64,000 nt of DNA from Halorubrum sp. BOL3-1 (GTDB lineage Archaea; Halobacteriota; Halobacteria; Halobacteriales; Haloferacaceae), in the NCBI RefSeq assembly GCF_004114375.1, contig NZ_CP034692.1, forward strand, positions 1,178,001-1,242,000, given 5' to 3'. The first letter of the stretch is position 1; every line of letters begins with the position of its first letter. The position numbers were made by a program, and so were the translations under genes. Positions 16,440-24,856 of this stretch are shown piece by piece. The notes beneath the pieces were generated by a model. The model was not told the DNA's origin and made no database searches. It worked only from the letters and a program-made list of their open reading frames with translations.

Positions 16440-17483
16440 TCACCAGGTGTCGTGGAACGTGTCGAACTCGATGGAGTCGAGCGGCTTCTCACCGATCGCG
16501 GCCTCGTACTCGCCGGGCGTCAGCATCGGCTTGTGGAACTGCGGGCCGTCGTCGGTCGTGATCCGGGGACAGCCGGTGTTGACGAACGCGTCCATGTCGA
16601 AGTTCCGTAGGCGGTCCGGCGTCACCTCGTCCATTGTGATCAGGTAGGCGTTCTCGTTGTTCTCGACGATCTCTTGGGCCGTCTCCCAGCGTCCCTGCCC
16701 GATCTTCGTACAGAAGATGACGCCCCACTTCTCGGCGTCCATCGCCTTGTGGACCGCGGCGTAGCGCTGTTTGAGGAACTGGTCGTGTTCCGCGACGGAC
16801 ACCGCGTTGTTGACCGGGTCCGCGATGACGACGCGCTTGTCGGGGTGTTCCATCGCCAGCCCGACCGGGTGGAACTTCCCGCCACCGACGTACAGAATCT
16901 GATCGGCGTCGATGTCCGCTGAGGCGTAGTTACAGCCGAGCACCTGCCCCTCCTTCGTGAGGCGGTCGTCGCCGCGGCGCGTGTGGACCTCGTAGCCGCG
17001 CTCTTCGAGCCAGTCGGTCATCTCCTCGAACCGGTTCATGTGTTGGGCCGTCGTGACGAGGCCCACGTCGGCGTCCTCCTCCGGCGACGACAGCTCCTCC
17101 GCCAGCGCGTCCTCCATGATCGGGAACGGGTCGACGTTCGAGAACAGCGGGACGTAGACGATGCTGTCGGACTCCTTCATCGGCGTGTGGCCGAAGTGGA
17201 CGAACACGTCCGTCCGGCGCATCAGGTACGTGTCGAGGTCGCAGGCGCCGTAACACGGCTGTCCCGACAGCATGAACGTCACGTCGTCGGGCGCGACCTC
17301 GCGGAGGTCGTCCGCGACCTTCGGGCCGCGGCGCTTGAGTCCCTCGGGGAACTGGAGCCCGACCTTGGAGGCGTCCCGCTCTTCGATGGCCTCTAAGATC
17401 CGATCGAGTTCGTAGTCCCACTCGCGGTCGTGTTTCAGGGCCATCCCCGTCTTCGTGAGGTCGCCCTCCGTTGAGCCGCTCAT
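16440..17483 (-). CDS. dph2: 2-(3-amino-3-carboxypropyl)histidine synthase (diphthamide step 1)
   Basis: 347 aa. Three cysteines in Dph2 positions bind the 4Fe-4S cluster of this non-canonical radical-SAM enzyme: 'GQPCYGACD', 'VLGCNYAS' and 'NTGCPRI'. It transfers the aminocarboxypropyl group of SAM to a histidine of elongation factor aEF2. Archaea use a single Dph2 homodimer. The 3' end touches the GNAT remnant on the other strand. A second diphthamide gene, dph6, lies 9 kb away; dph5 is not in the window. Confidence 0.95.
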   Translation of the reverse strand: MSGSTEGDLTKTGMALKHDREWDYELDRILEAIEERDASKVGLQFPEGLKRRGPKVADDLREVAPDDVTFMLSGQPCYGACDLDTYLMRRTDVFVHFGHTPMKESDSIVYVPLFSNVDPFPIMEDALAEELSSPEEDADVGLVTTAQHMNRFEEMTDWLEERGYEVHTRRGDDRLTKEGQVLGCNYASADIDADQILYVGGGKFHPVGLAMEHPDKRVVIADPVNNAVSVAEHDQFLKQRYAAVHKAMDAEKWGVIFCTKIGQGRWETAQEIVENNENAYLITMDEVTPDRLRNFDMDAFVNTGCPRITTDDGPQFHKPMLTPGEYEAAIGEKPLDSIEFDTFHDTW

Positions 17484-17585
17484 ATCGAGCGAATTGTGCG
17501 TCAGGACGGTTAAACGGCGCGTTCGACCGTGCGTTTCGTCCCCGACGTTCGTGACGTTCGTAAACGTCGCGTCGCGTCCGACCTC

Positions 17586-18287
17586 TCAGAGGACGTTACC
17601 CGTAAGCAGGCGGGCGATCCACGCCCGCACGCCGGGCAGTACCGCGTCTTCCTCGACCGCGACCGGGTCCCGGTCGATGTCGAGGCGAACGCGATCCGTG
17701 CCCCCGCGTTCGCCGTCCTCGCGAGCCCAGACCAGACTCCCGTCGGAGCCTCCCGCAGGCGCGTCGCCGCGGACCGCCCAGCCGGACTCGGCGGCGACGG
17801 TGAGCCGGTCGGCGCCGAGGTACCGCGACCCCTCGCCGCCGATGACGATCGGGTTCCGGGGGGACGCGGGCGTCAACGGCGTGAAGGTCACGGCGCCGAG
17901 GTGCCGTTCCGTGGCGTTCGGGTCGCGGTACTCGACTAGCAGCACGTTCCCGTCGATTCGGGCGTCGACATCCCTCGGTTCCGCGATCCCGTCTCGAACG
18001 GCGTCCGAGACGACGTCGTGGCGGAGCGACTCGTTGGCCGCGAGCGCGTCGCCGCCGGCCGCGATGTCGACCCGTGCGTTCCACGTCGTCGACCCGTTCC
18101 CGTGAAGCGTGACGGTCAGCGAGCTCTCGCCGGCGACCACGGACGCGCCGTCCGCAGTCGTCCGATCGAGTTCGCAGACGCCACAGACCGGCGTCGGCGG
18201 TGCGCGCGCGTCGACCGGCGACGCGGCGACCACCGCGGTCACACAGAGGAGGAGCGTTACCAGTACGGCGAGGTTTCGAGGACCCAT
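17586..18287 (-). CDS. secreted haloarchaeal protein of unknown function
   Basis: 233 aa from the ATG at 18287 (MGPRNLAV); an in-frame codon 18 residues upstream is less likely because the added part is Arg-rich. Residues 5-25 are hydrophobic, like a Sec signal, followed by a short 'CGVCEL' pair and a beta-rich acidic domain. No clear C-terminal transmembrane segment is visible. I do not recognise a family. The gene is divergent from the carboxylesterase gene and 102 bp downstream of the dph2 promoter side. Confidence 0.7.
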   Translation of the reverse strand: MGPRNLAVLVTLLLCVTAVVAASPVDARAPPTPVCGVCELDRTTADGASVVAGESSLTVTLHGNGSTTWNARVDIAAGGDALAANESLRHDVVSDAVRDGIAEPRDVDARIDGNVLLVEYRDPNATERHLGAVTFTPLTPASPRNPIVIGGEGSRYLGADRLTVAAESGWAVRGDAPAGGSDGSLVWAREDGERGGTDRVRLDIDRDPVAVEEDAVLPGVRAWIARLLTGNVL

Positions 18288-18407
18288 GTTCGGCCCGTGG
18301 GCAGGTTGTAAATTAAATCTACGCCGTCGACGCGGATTCAACCCGCCCGAGACGACGCGCTGCCGCGGCCGACGGACCTAATCCCCGTCCTCGCCAATCG
18401 CATCCCG

Positions 18408-19082
18408 ATGACCGATACGTCTCCCGACGCCGACCTCCCGCTCGAACACGTTCACGTCGCGCCCGGCGAGAAGACCGACGGCCCCGCGCCCGCCGTCTTC
18501 GTCCTCCACGGCCGCGGTGCCGACGAGGAGGACCTGCTCCCGGTCGCCGCCGAACTCCCGGACGGGCTCCACGTCGTCAGCCTCCGCGCGCCGGACCCGC
18601 TCCAGGGCGGGTACACGTGGTACGAACTCGACCTCTCGGCCGGCGGACTGGAGTCGAGCCAGCCCGACGTCGACGACTTCCGGCGGAGCCTCGATCTGAT
18701 CGTCGAGACCGTCGAGGCGGCGGTCGACGCCTACAACCTCGACCCCGACCGGATCGGCCTGCTCGGGTTCAGTCAGGGCGCGATCACGGGCCTCTCGCTC
18801 CTCTTAGCGGAGCCGGACCGCTACGCGTGGGTCGTCGCGCTCCACGGCTACCTCGCGGAGTCGCACGCCGACCTCGATCCGGACGGAATCGAGGGGAAAC
18901 CCGTCTTCGTCGGGGCGGGCGCGGGCGACCGCGTGATCCCCGACTCGCGGTCGAACGCCGCCGTCGACCGACTGGAGGCCGTCGACGCCGCCGTCACCCG
19001 CGGGAGCTTCCCGGGCGGCCACGGCATCGGTCCGCAGGAGCTCGAGGCGGTCGTCGAGTTCGTCGAGTCGCGGGTGCGGTAG
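18408..19082 (+). CDS. alpha/beta hydrolase, phospholipase/carboxylesterase family
   Basis: 224 aa. The oxyanion region 'FVLHGRGADEEDL' and nucleophile Ser122 in 'GFSQGA' are characteristic of the YpfH/acyl-protein thioesterase-like carboxylesterases. The likely acid is Asp in 'GAGDRVIPDSRS' and the His is in 'PGGHGIGPQEL'. It should hydrolyse short acyl esters or thioesters in the cytoplasm. It is the first of several plus-strand genes, 70 bp before ylbF. Confidence 0.9.
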   Translation: MTDTSPDADLPLEHVHVAPGEKTDGPAPAVFVLHGRGADEEDLLPVAAELPDGLHVVSLRAPDPLQGGYTWYELDLSAGGLESSQPDVDDFRRSLDLIVETVEAAVDAYNLDPDRIGLLGFSQGAITGLSLLLAEPDRYAWVVALHGYLAESHADLDPDGIEGKPVFVGAGAGDRVIPDSRSNAAVDRLEAVDAAVTRGSFPGGHGIGPQELEAVVEFVESRVR

Positions 19083-19152
19083 CGGGCGCGGGAATCCGAC
19101 CTCGGGTCCCCGGCTCCGGCAGATTCAAGCGGCTCGGTCACGATATTCGGGC

Positions 19153-19527
19153 ATGAGCGTCGAACAGGCCTCCATCGAGGACCTCGGCCGAGAGCTCGGC
19201 GAACGGATCGCCGAAACCGCGGAGTACGAGCGGTTCGAAGAGGCGAGAGCGGCGGTCCAGCGCGACGAGGAGGTCCAGAGCCGGATCGACGAGTTCGAGC
19301 AGTTGCGCGCGGAGTTCATGCAGGCGCGACAGACCGGACAGGCAACGAACGAGGGGCTTCAGCGCGTCCAAGAGGCGCAGGACGAACTCCACTCGATACC
19401 TGTCATGAGCGAGTACCTCGACGCGCAAGACGAGCTCGAAGACACGCTCGAATCCGTCAACGAGGCCATCTCGGAGCCGCTCGCGGTCGACTTCGGCGGC
19501 GAGGCCGGCGGCTGCTGTCAGGACTGA
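19153..19527 (+). CDS. YlbF/YmcA-family regulatory protein
   Basis: 124 aa, mostly charged helices ('EEVQSRIDEFEQLRAEF'), which matches the YlbF/YmcA fold. In Bacillus this family partners with RNase Y in mRNA maturation; in haloarchaea the partner is unknown. The C-terminus ends 'GGCCQD', a Cys pair reminiscent of the Fe-S-ligating cysteines of YmcA/YlbF, a similarity I infer rather than see proven. A tail after the helices, 'EPLAVDFGGEAGG', looks flexible. Confidence 0.82.
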   Translation: MSVEQASIEDLGRELGERIAETAEYERFEEARAAVQRDEEVQSRIDEFEQLRAEFMQARQTGQATNEGLQRVQEAQDELHSIPVMSEYLDAQDELEDTLESVNEAISEPLAVDFGGEAGGCCQD

Positions 19528-19592
19528 CCGGCGGTCGACGCACGAGCCAGGACCGACCGACGCCCACACCGCACGGCGATCACCCCCGACTC

Positions 19593-19600
19593 CTTATATC
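19593..19600 (+). promoter_or_regulatory. TATA-like box of the minD-like gene
   Basis: CTTATATC lies 22-29 nt before the GTG start at 19622, fitting a leaderless transcript. Confidence 0.55.
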
Positions 19601-19621
19601 GGATAGCGACTCACGCCCTCC

Positions 19622-20320
19622 GTGATAGCCGTCGCCGGCGGCAAGGGTGGGAGCGGAAAGACGACGACTACCCTCGGGCTCGCCCGGGCGCTCTCGCGGC
19701 GCGGGGCCCCGGTTATCGCGGCCGACGCCGACTGGGACCTGCCGAACCTCGCGCGGCTGGCCGCGGAGACCGCGGCCGGTTCCGCGCCGACCGGGTCAAG
19801 ATCGCGGGCCAGTAAAGAGGGCGCGCGGACGGTGCTCGACGCGGCTCGCGGGGACGAGCGGGTGCGTCTCGATCGGTCCGAGCCGACGGTCCTCGCGGCG
19901 CCCGACGCCCCCCGGTCCGTCGACGCGAACGCGGCGCTCGACGGGCTCGACGGCGCGACGCCCGACGCCGCGCCGGTGTTGCTCGACTGTCCGGCCGGCG
20001 CGTCCCCCGACGTGGCAGCGCCCCTGCGAGCGGCGGACCGCGCGCTGATCGCGACGCCGCTCAGGCGCGCCGCGCTCCGGGACGCCGCCAAGACGGCGGC
20101 GATCGCGAGGCGTCTCGACTGCCCGCCGGTCGGCGCGGTCGTGATCGGTGAGACGAACGTTCCCGACAGGGTGGCGACGCTGCTCGGCTGTCCCGTCCTC
20201 GGGGAGATTCCGGACGGCGGAGCCGCGCCGCTCTCCGACTCGAAAGTCCGGAGCGCGTACGACGACCTCGCTCGCCGACTCGGTGGGACGGCGGCGGCGA
20301 CGGGATGGAAAGTCGCGTGA
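19622..20320 (+). CDS. MinD/ParA-family P-loop ATPase
   Basis: 232 aa with GTG start, supported by the TATA-like box just upstream and by the protein beginning exactly at the first strand (MIAVAGGKGGSGKTTTT). This is the deviant Walker A of MinD/ParA ATPases; 'ADADWDLPNL' (A') and 'LLDCPAGASPD' (Walker B) follow. No amphipathic membrane-targeting helix is evident at the C-terminus. It may position or load an unknown cargo. It is followed by the RAD55-like gene on the same strand, so they may work together. Confidence 0.87.
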   Translation: MIAVAGGKGGSGKTTTTLGLARALSRRGAPVIAADADWDLPNLARLAAETAAGSAPTGSRSRASKEGARTVLDAARGDERVRLDRSEPTVLAAPDAPRSVDANAALDGLDGATPDAAPVLLDCPAGASPDVAAPLRAADRALIATPLRRAALRDAAKTAAIARRLDCPPVGAVVIGETNVPDRVATLLGCPVLGEIPDGGAAPLSDSKVRSAYDDLARRLGGTAAATGWKVA

Positions 20321-20424
20321 GGATCGCGGGGACGGGCGGCTCCGGACCGGCAGACGACGGGGCCGTCACCGGTCGAGAGGGCCGTCACCGACAGACCCAA
20401 CCGTCCACGGGCGGCAGCGGTGGT

Positions 20425-21045
20425 ATGGAGACGCTTCCGACCGGAATCTCGGCGCTGGACCGACAGTTCGGCGGCGGGCTCCCGAGCGGTAGCGTCGTCG
20501 TGTTGAAGGCGAACCCCGACAGCCAGTCCGAACTCATTCTGGACCGATTCGCCCGGGTTCGCCGGTGTCGCTACCTGACCACCGTCCGATCGGCCGGAGC
20601 GGTGGAGGCGGCGCTCAGTCTCGAGGGGGACGAGGACACGACCGTCGAGGCCGCGGACGACGCCGGCGACCTCGACGAGGCGGCGTCGTTGACGGAGGAC
20701 CTCTCCGAGGGCGGGACGCTGATCGTGGACTCCGTGGAACCGCTGGAGGCGGCGGCGTCACCGTCGGCGTACGCCGAGTTCCTCGACGGAGTCCGGTCCC
20801 GGGTCGACGACGCCGACGGCGTCGCGCTGCTCCACGCGCTCCGCGGCGGGGAGAATCCCCGAACGAGGCGGGTCACGGAGCAGGTCGCAGACGTCGTGTT
20901 CGACCTCCGTACCACCGTCACCGGAACCGAGATCTCGAACCGCCTCGTCGTCTCCAAGTTCCGCGGCGGCGCCGCCCTCGAAGAGCCGCTGAAGCTGAAG
21001 CTCACCGACGAGGTCGCGGTCGACACGAGCCGCGACATCGCCTGA
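20425..21045 (+). CDS. RAD55/KaiC-like RecA-fold protein lacking a P-loop
   Basis: 206 aa from the ATG at 20425, chosen because the core (METLPTGISALDRQFGGGLPSG) begins there, as in KaiC/RAD55 relatives. An upstream ATG (20305) would overlap minD by 16 nt and add a low-complexity stretch. Where KaiC has GxPGTGKT, this protein reads 'KANPDSQSE', so the ATP-binding Lys/Thr is gone, while a Walker B-like 'LIVDSVEPL' remains. I believe related haloarchaeal proteins share this change. It is likely a regulatory or scaffold homologue, perhaps paired with the upstream ATPase. Confidence 0.78.
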   Translation: METLPTGISALDRQFGGGLPSGSVVVLKANPDSQSELILDRFARVRRCRYLTTVRSAGAVEAALSLEGDEDTTVEAADDAGDLDEAASLTEDLSEGGTLIVDSVEPLEAAASPSAYAEFLDGVRSRVDDADGVALLHALRGGENPRTRRVTEQVADVVFDLRTTVTGTEISNRLVVSKFRGGAALEEPLKLKLTDEVAVDTSRDIA

Positions 21046-21083
21046 GTCCCTCCGGTGTTCCCGCAGCCGACTCGGTTCCCGGT

Positions 21084-21344
21084 TCAGACCGCGACGGCGA
21101 CGACGAGAGCGACGAGGCCCGTGGCGACCGCCGCGACCGCCCAGTTCCGTGCGGTGTCGAGCGCTCCGTACGGGCCGCCCTTCCGCGAGAAGAGGTACAG
21201 CGCGTAGACGGCGAGCGGCGCCATCGCCGGGAGCCGACCGATCGAGACGACGTCGATGAACTTCGACAGCAGCGCGACCGCGACCGTCGCCGCCGCCCCG
21301 CTCGCGGCGACGACCGCGTCTTCGCGTGCCCGTTCGATCTCCAC
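21084..21344 (-). CDS. small membrane protein of unknown function
   Basis: 86 aa using a GTG at 21344 (VEIERAREDAVV); no ATG is in a suitable place. It has three hydrophobic segments with the polar loop 'FSRKGGPYGALDTARNW' between the second and third. It resembles short haloarchaeal membrane proteins without known role. It converges with the RAD55-like gene, 38 bp between stops. Confidence 0.6.
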   Translation of the reverse strand: MEIERAREDAVVAASGAAATVAVALLSKFIDVVSIGRLPAMAPLAVYALYLFSRKGGPYGALDTARNWAVAAVATGLVALVVAVAV

Positions 21345-21496
21345 GTCCGGTGTGGGCGGGCCGGCGGTCAAAAGAGATCTGTTCGGCGGTCGGGTCGACC
21401 GGTCGAACAACGCTACGCGTAGCGACGACCGAACGCGGTCGCTCTCCGGAGAACAGAAAAAGAGAGAATCCGAACTGCCGAGCGAATCGAGGTCGG

Positions 21497-22426
21497 TTAC
21501 TCCTCGTCGATCTCGTCGACGATCTCGTCGGCGTCGACGTCGACATCTTCGAGCGCCTCCTCGATGTCGACGTCGTCGGCGCCGCCGCCCATGCCGCCCA
21601 TCATGCCGCCGAGACCGCCCATGCCGCCGCCCTCGATGACCTCCTCGACGACCACGCGGTCGAGGTCGAGGCGGCTCATCAGGTCCTGGGCGATCTGCTG
21701 TTTCTGGAACATCCACTGCTGATTCATCTGCATCGCCTGCGTCGCGGTGACGTAGAGGACGTCCTTCTCGACTTCCTCGGTCTCGACGGTCTCCTCGCCG
21801 CCGTCGTCTTCCGTGACGGTCTCCTCTTCCTCGCTGACCGTCTCGACGCGGACCTCGGGGGCCTCCTGAAGGTGCATGCCGAGCATACCGGCGGCCTGCT
21901 CCTCGCGGTCGTCGATCTCCTCGATGATCTCGTACTCGTACTCGAGGTCCTCGCCGGCGAGCGGGTGGTTGAAATCGACGCGGGCGCGGCCGCCGATGAT
22001 CGTTTCGAGGTGACCCTGGCGGTTGTCGATCTGGATCTGCGCGCCGGGGTAGCGGTCGTCCTCGGGGATCTTGTCGGCCTTGACCGTCTCGACCTCGTCT
22101 GGGTCGTACTCACCGAAGGCGTCCTCGGCGGGGACGTCGACGGTGCCGTCGTCCCCGACGGAGCCGCCGAGGAACGTCTCCTCGACGGAGGGGAACACGT
22201 GGCCGGCGCCGAGCGCGATAATGCGCGGCTCGAACTCGTACTCGTCGACGTCGATCTCGGCGTCCTCGGCCGTCTCCTCGTCGGTCGTGTCGATGACGCG
22301 GTCGTCGTCGGCCGTTCGGATCGTGTACGCGACGCGGACGAAGTCGCCGTCCTCGAGTCCGGCGTCGGTCTCGGTCTCGGTCTCCTCGGCCTCGTCGGCC
22401 GCGTCCGCTTGCTCCTGATCGCTCAT
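21497..22426 (-). CDS. FKBP-type peptidyl-prolyl isomerase, SlyD-like
   Basis: 309 aa. After an acidic N-terminal tail, the FKBP core carries 'GDFVRVAYTIRT', an insert-in-flap type region, and 'ALGAGHVFPSVEETFLGG', followed by 'RVDFNHPLAGEDL'. These are SlyD/FKBP landmarks for a PPIase-chaperone. A C-terminal domain (about 200-309) is helical and contains a Gly/Met-rich run near residue 275. It probably acts cytoplasmically in protein folding. The gene is divergent from the CYTH gene. Confidence 0.9.
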   Translation of the reverse strand: MSDQEQADAADEAEETETETDAGLEDGDFVRVAYTIRTADDDRVIDTTDEETAEDAEIDVDEYEFEPRIIALGAGHVFPSVEETFLGGSVGDDGTVDVPAEDAFGEYDPDEVETVKADKIPEDDRYPGAQIQIDNRQGHLETIIGGRARVDFNHPLAGEDLEYEYEIIEEIDDREEQAAGMLGMHLQEAPEVRVETVSEEEETVTEDDGGEETVETEEVEKDVLYVTATQAMQMNQQWMFQKQQIAQDLMSRLDLDRVVVEEVIEGGGMGGLGGMMGGMGGGADDVDIEEALEDVDVDADEIVDEIDEE

Positions 22427-22601
22427 ACCTGAACGTCTCCTGTTACACTCTTAAGAAGCACGGTTCGGCCCGAAGGCCGCCGACGAGGCGGAAACGGCGG
22501 CGGTTCGGGCGCTGACGCGCCGCCGCGTGGGCGCGCCGGTCCGTCTCCGGACGCCGATTCGGTCCCGCGCCCTTTTGAACGCGCCGGACCCACGCACTCG
22601 C

Positions 22602-23180
22602 ATGTACGAAGTCGAGATCAAAGTCCCCGCCGACCTCGACGCGACGCGGGAGCGGCTCCGTGAGGTCAGCGCCGAGCGCGTTGCCGCCCGTCTACAGCGC
22701 GACACCTACTACGACGCGCCGCACCGCGAGTTCTCCGAGACCGACGAGGCGCTCCGTATCCGGCGCGAAACGCCGCTTTCGGACGGCGTGTCGTCGGCCG
22801 AAACCGATCGCGACGCGTCGGCGACGGTCACGTACAAAGGACCGCTCCTCGACGACGCCTCGAAGACGCGCGCCGAACACGAGACGGGCGTCGACGACGG
22901 CGAGGCGCTCGCCGCCGCCCTCTCCGGTCTCGGGTTCGAACCGGCCGCGACGGTGGAAAAGCGCCGAGAGTTCTGGTCGTACGACGGGTTCACGGTCACG
23001 CTCGACGCGGTCACGGGTCTCGACGAGTACGTCGAGATCGAACGCGAGGTCGACGAGGAGCGCGAGGTCGACGCAGCGCGCGAGGCGGCGGTCGAGGCGC
23101 TCGACCGGCTGGGTCTCGACGCGGACGATCAGGTGCGGACCTCCTATCTCGGACTGCTGTTAGCCGGCGAGGACGACTGA
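22602..23180 (+). CDS. CYTH-domain protein (class IV adenylate cyclase/thiamine-triphosphatase fold)
   Basis: 192 aa starting MYEVEIKV, the ExExK signature of CYTH tunnel enzymes at the very N-terminus. 'RLQRDTYYDAP', 'ALRIRRET' and 'ATVTYKGP' supply the alternating basic and acidic tunnel residues that bind triphosphate and metal. The family covers class IV adenylate cyclases and triphosphatases; archaeal members are poorly characterised, so the substrate (ATP, thiamine triphosphate or inorganic triphosphate) is unknown. It converges on maoC with 12 bp between stops. Confidence 0.88.
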   Translation: MYEVEIKVPADLDATRERLREVSAERVAARLQRDTYYDAPHREFSETDEALRIRRETPLSDGVSSAETDRDASATVTYKGPLLDDASKTRAEHETGVDDGEALAAALSGLGFEPAATVEKRREFWSYDGFTVTLDAVTGLDEYVEIEREVDEEREVDAAREAAVEALDRLGLDADDQVRTSYLGLLLAGEDD

Positions 23181-23192
23181 CCGGCGGGCGGC

Positions 23193-23675
23193 TCAGTCGG
23201 CCGACTCGTCGCCGTCCGCCGGGCGCTTCTCGGAGAGCACCGTTCGCTCGAACTCGCAGACGAGGACGTCGTCGTCGCCGTCGACGAGCTTGAACGTCTC
23301 CACGCGCATGGTGACGACGCCGCGCTCGCCGTCGCTCGTCTCCCGCTTGTCGGTGACGGTCGACCGCGCCCGGATCGTGTCGCCGTGGTACACCGGGTTC
23401 GGGTGTTCGACGCCGTCGTACGAGAGGTTCGCGACGATGGTCCCGTCGGTCGTCTCCGGGATGGAGATCCCGACCGCGAGCGACAATGTGTACAGCCCGT
23501 TCACCAGGCGTTCACCGAACTCCGTCTCCCCGGCGAACTCCGCGTCGAGGTGGAGCGGCTGCTGGTTCATCGTCATGTCGCAGAAGCGCTGGTTGTCGGA
23601 CTCGCTTATCGTCCGTCGCTTCGCGTGGTCGATCGGCTCCCCGACCGTGAACTCCTCGTAGTAGCGTCCGGTCAT
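23193..23675 (-). CDS. MaoC-like hotdog-fold dehydratase
   Basis: 160 aa from the ATG at 23675. The hot-dog fold and 'MNQQPLHLDAEFA' place it among MaoC/(R)-specific enoyl-CoA hydratases, where an Asp/His pair is used; here the Asp of the usual 'D.NP.H.D' motif is replaced by Gln-Gln, so catalysis may be atypical. At half the size of mesaconyl-CoA hydratase (two fused hotdogs) it is unlikely to be that enzyme. It is divergent from the citE-like gene, which also acts on CoA esters. Confidence 0.85.
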   Translation of the reverse strand: MTGRYYEEFTVGEPIDHAKRRTISESDNQRFCDMTMNQQPLHLDAEFAGETEFGERLVNGLYTLSLAVGISIPETTDGTIVANLSYDGVEHPNPVYHGDTIRARSTVTDKRETSDGERGVVTMRVETFKLVDGDDDVLVCEFERTVLSEKRPADGDESAD

Positions 23676-23730
23676 GGACCTCCGGTCGCTCGGCGACGTG
23701 AAATCGGTACCGCTCTCGACTGGGCGACTC

Positions 23731-23818
23731 GCGAGGCGGTCGGGCGAGTAGCGAGGCGTTCTGGCGACCCGCGAGGCGACCGGGACGACCCGCGAGGCGA
23801 CCAGAACGCCCCGCGACC
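23731..23818. repeat. tandem repeat, units of 20-21 bp beginning GCGAGGCG
   Basis: Units start at 23731, 23751, 23771 and 23792, with a fifth partial unit (GCGACC) at 23813. Each begins GCGAGGCG, followed by related sequence (CGAC/CGGTCGGG/CCAGAACG). The array sits in the 209-bp divergent spacer between the maoC-like and citE-like genes, upstream of both starts, so it could affect expression of either. Confidence 0.7.
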
Positions 23819-23884
23819 GGACTGTGGCCCGACCGCGGCGCGGCGGCCGGCGGATTTTAGCCGCCCGCCCGCGGATCGCGGGAC

Positions 23885-24784
23885 ATGCCACGCCGAAGCC
23901 TCCTGTTCTCGCCCGGCGACAGCCCCGAACTCATGCGGAAGGCGCCCGCGAGCGGCGCCGACGTGATCTGTTTCGACCTGGAAGACGCCGTCGCCCCGGG
24001 GCGGAAAAACGAGGCGAGGGGGGCGGTTCGGGAGGTCCTCGCGGATTCCGCCTTCGACCCGGACGCAGAGGTGTGCGTCCGGCTGACCGCCGAGTCGCCC
24101 GCGGTCGACCTCGACGGCGTGTTGGAGGGCGACGCGGAGACCGGGAACAACGGGCGGAGAGAATCCGACGAGGGGAGGGAGACCGACGACGTCCGGCTCG
24201 ACGCGGTGATGCTTCCGAAGGTCGAGTCCGCCGACCGCGTCGAGCGGGTCACTGAACTGTGCGCCGAGCGCGGGCGCGGCCCGGCCGTGTTCGCGCTCGT
24301 CGAGACCGCGGCTGGGATCCTCTCGGCCCGGTCGATCGCGGCCGCGAACGCGACCGACGCGCTCGTCTTCGGCGCCGAGGACCTCGCGGCCGACGTCGGC
24401 GCGACCCGGACCGACGAGGGGACGGAGGTGCTGTACGGCCGGGAACACGTCGTCCTCGCGGCGAGCGCGGCCGAGGTCGACGCGCTCGACACGGTGTACA
24501 CGGACTTCTCGGACGACGCCGGACTCCGAGAGGACGCGGCGTTCGCCCGGCGGCTCGGCTACGACGGGAAGCTCGCGGTCCACCCGGCGCAGGTGGCGCC
24601 GATCACGGAGGCGTTCACCCCGGACCGGGACGACGTCGAGTGGGCGGAGCGCGTCCTCGACGCCCGTGACGAAGCGGCGCGGGAGGGAAGAGCCGTCTTC
24701 GAGGTCGACGGGGAGATGATCGACGCGCCGCTGATCGCGCAGGCGGAGCGGATCCTCGACCGAGCGCACGAGAGCGACCGCTAA
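23885..24784 (+). CDS. HpcH/HpaI aldolase, citrate-lyase-beta/malyl-CoA lyase-like
   Basis: 299 aa, starting MPRRSLLFSPGDSPELM, typical of CitE-like CoA-ester lyases. 'ADVICFDLEDAVAPGRK' holds the acidic metal ligands, 'DAVMLPKVES' and 'ALVETAAGI' the Glu and hydrophobic barrel, and 'GAEDLAADVGA' a further acidic site. Such enzymes cleave or hydrolyse malyl-, citramalyl- or methylmalyl-CoA. An extra Glu/Arg-rich segment lies near residues 80-100. It precedes a glutamate dehydrogenase gene by 72 bp and may be co-expressed with it. Confidence 0.85.
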   Translation: MPRRSLLFSPGDSPELMRKAPASGADVICFDLEDAVAPGRKNEARGAVREVLADSAFDPDAEVCVRLTAESPAVDLDGVLEGDAETGNNGRRESDEGRETDDVRLDAVMLPKVESADRVERVTELCAERGRGPAVFALVETAAGILSARSIAAANATDALVFGAEDLAADVGATRTDEGTEVLYGREHVVLAASAAEVDALDTVYTDFSDDAGLREDAAFARRLGYDGKLAVHPAQVAPITEAFTPDRDDVEWAERVLDARDEAAREGRAVFEVDGEMIDAPLIAQAERILDRAHESDR

Positions 24785-24824
24785 CGACGGCGTTCGATCC
24801 GGAGACCCCCGCGACCGTCCGTCA

Positions 24825-24831
24825 CAATTAA
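24825..24831 (+). promoter_or_regulatory. TATA-like box of the glutamate dehydrogenase gene
   Basis: CAATTAA lies 26-32 nt before the ATG at 24857, suggesting the gene has its own promoter besides read-through from the lyase gene. Confidence 0.4.
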
Positions 24832-24856
24832 CCCCCGGCCACCAGCACGTGGGAGT

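Noticed and set aside
23731-23818. possible CRISPR-like array
   Set aside because: Units are 20-21 bp and directly adjacent with no distinct spacers; no cas genes are present in the window.
23193-24784. mesaconyl-CoA hydratase/methylmalyl-CoA lyase of the methylaspartate cycle
   Set aside because: The MaoC protein is half the expected length and no glutamate mutase, methylaspartate ammonia-lyase or mesaconate CoA-transferase is present.
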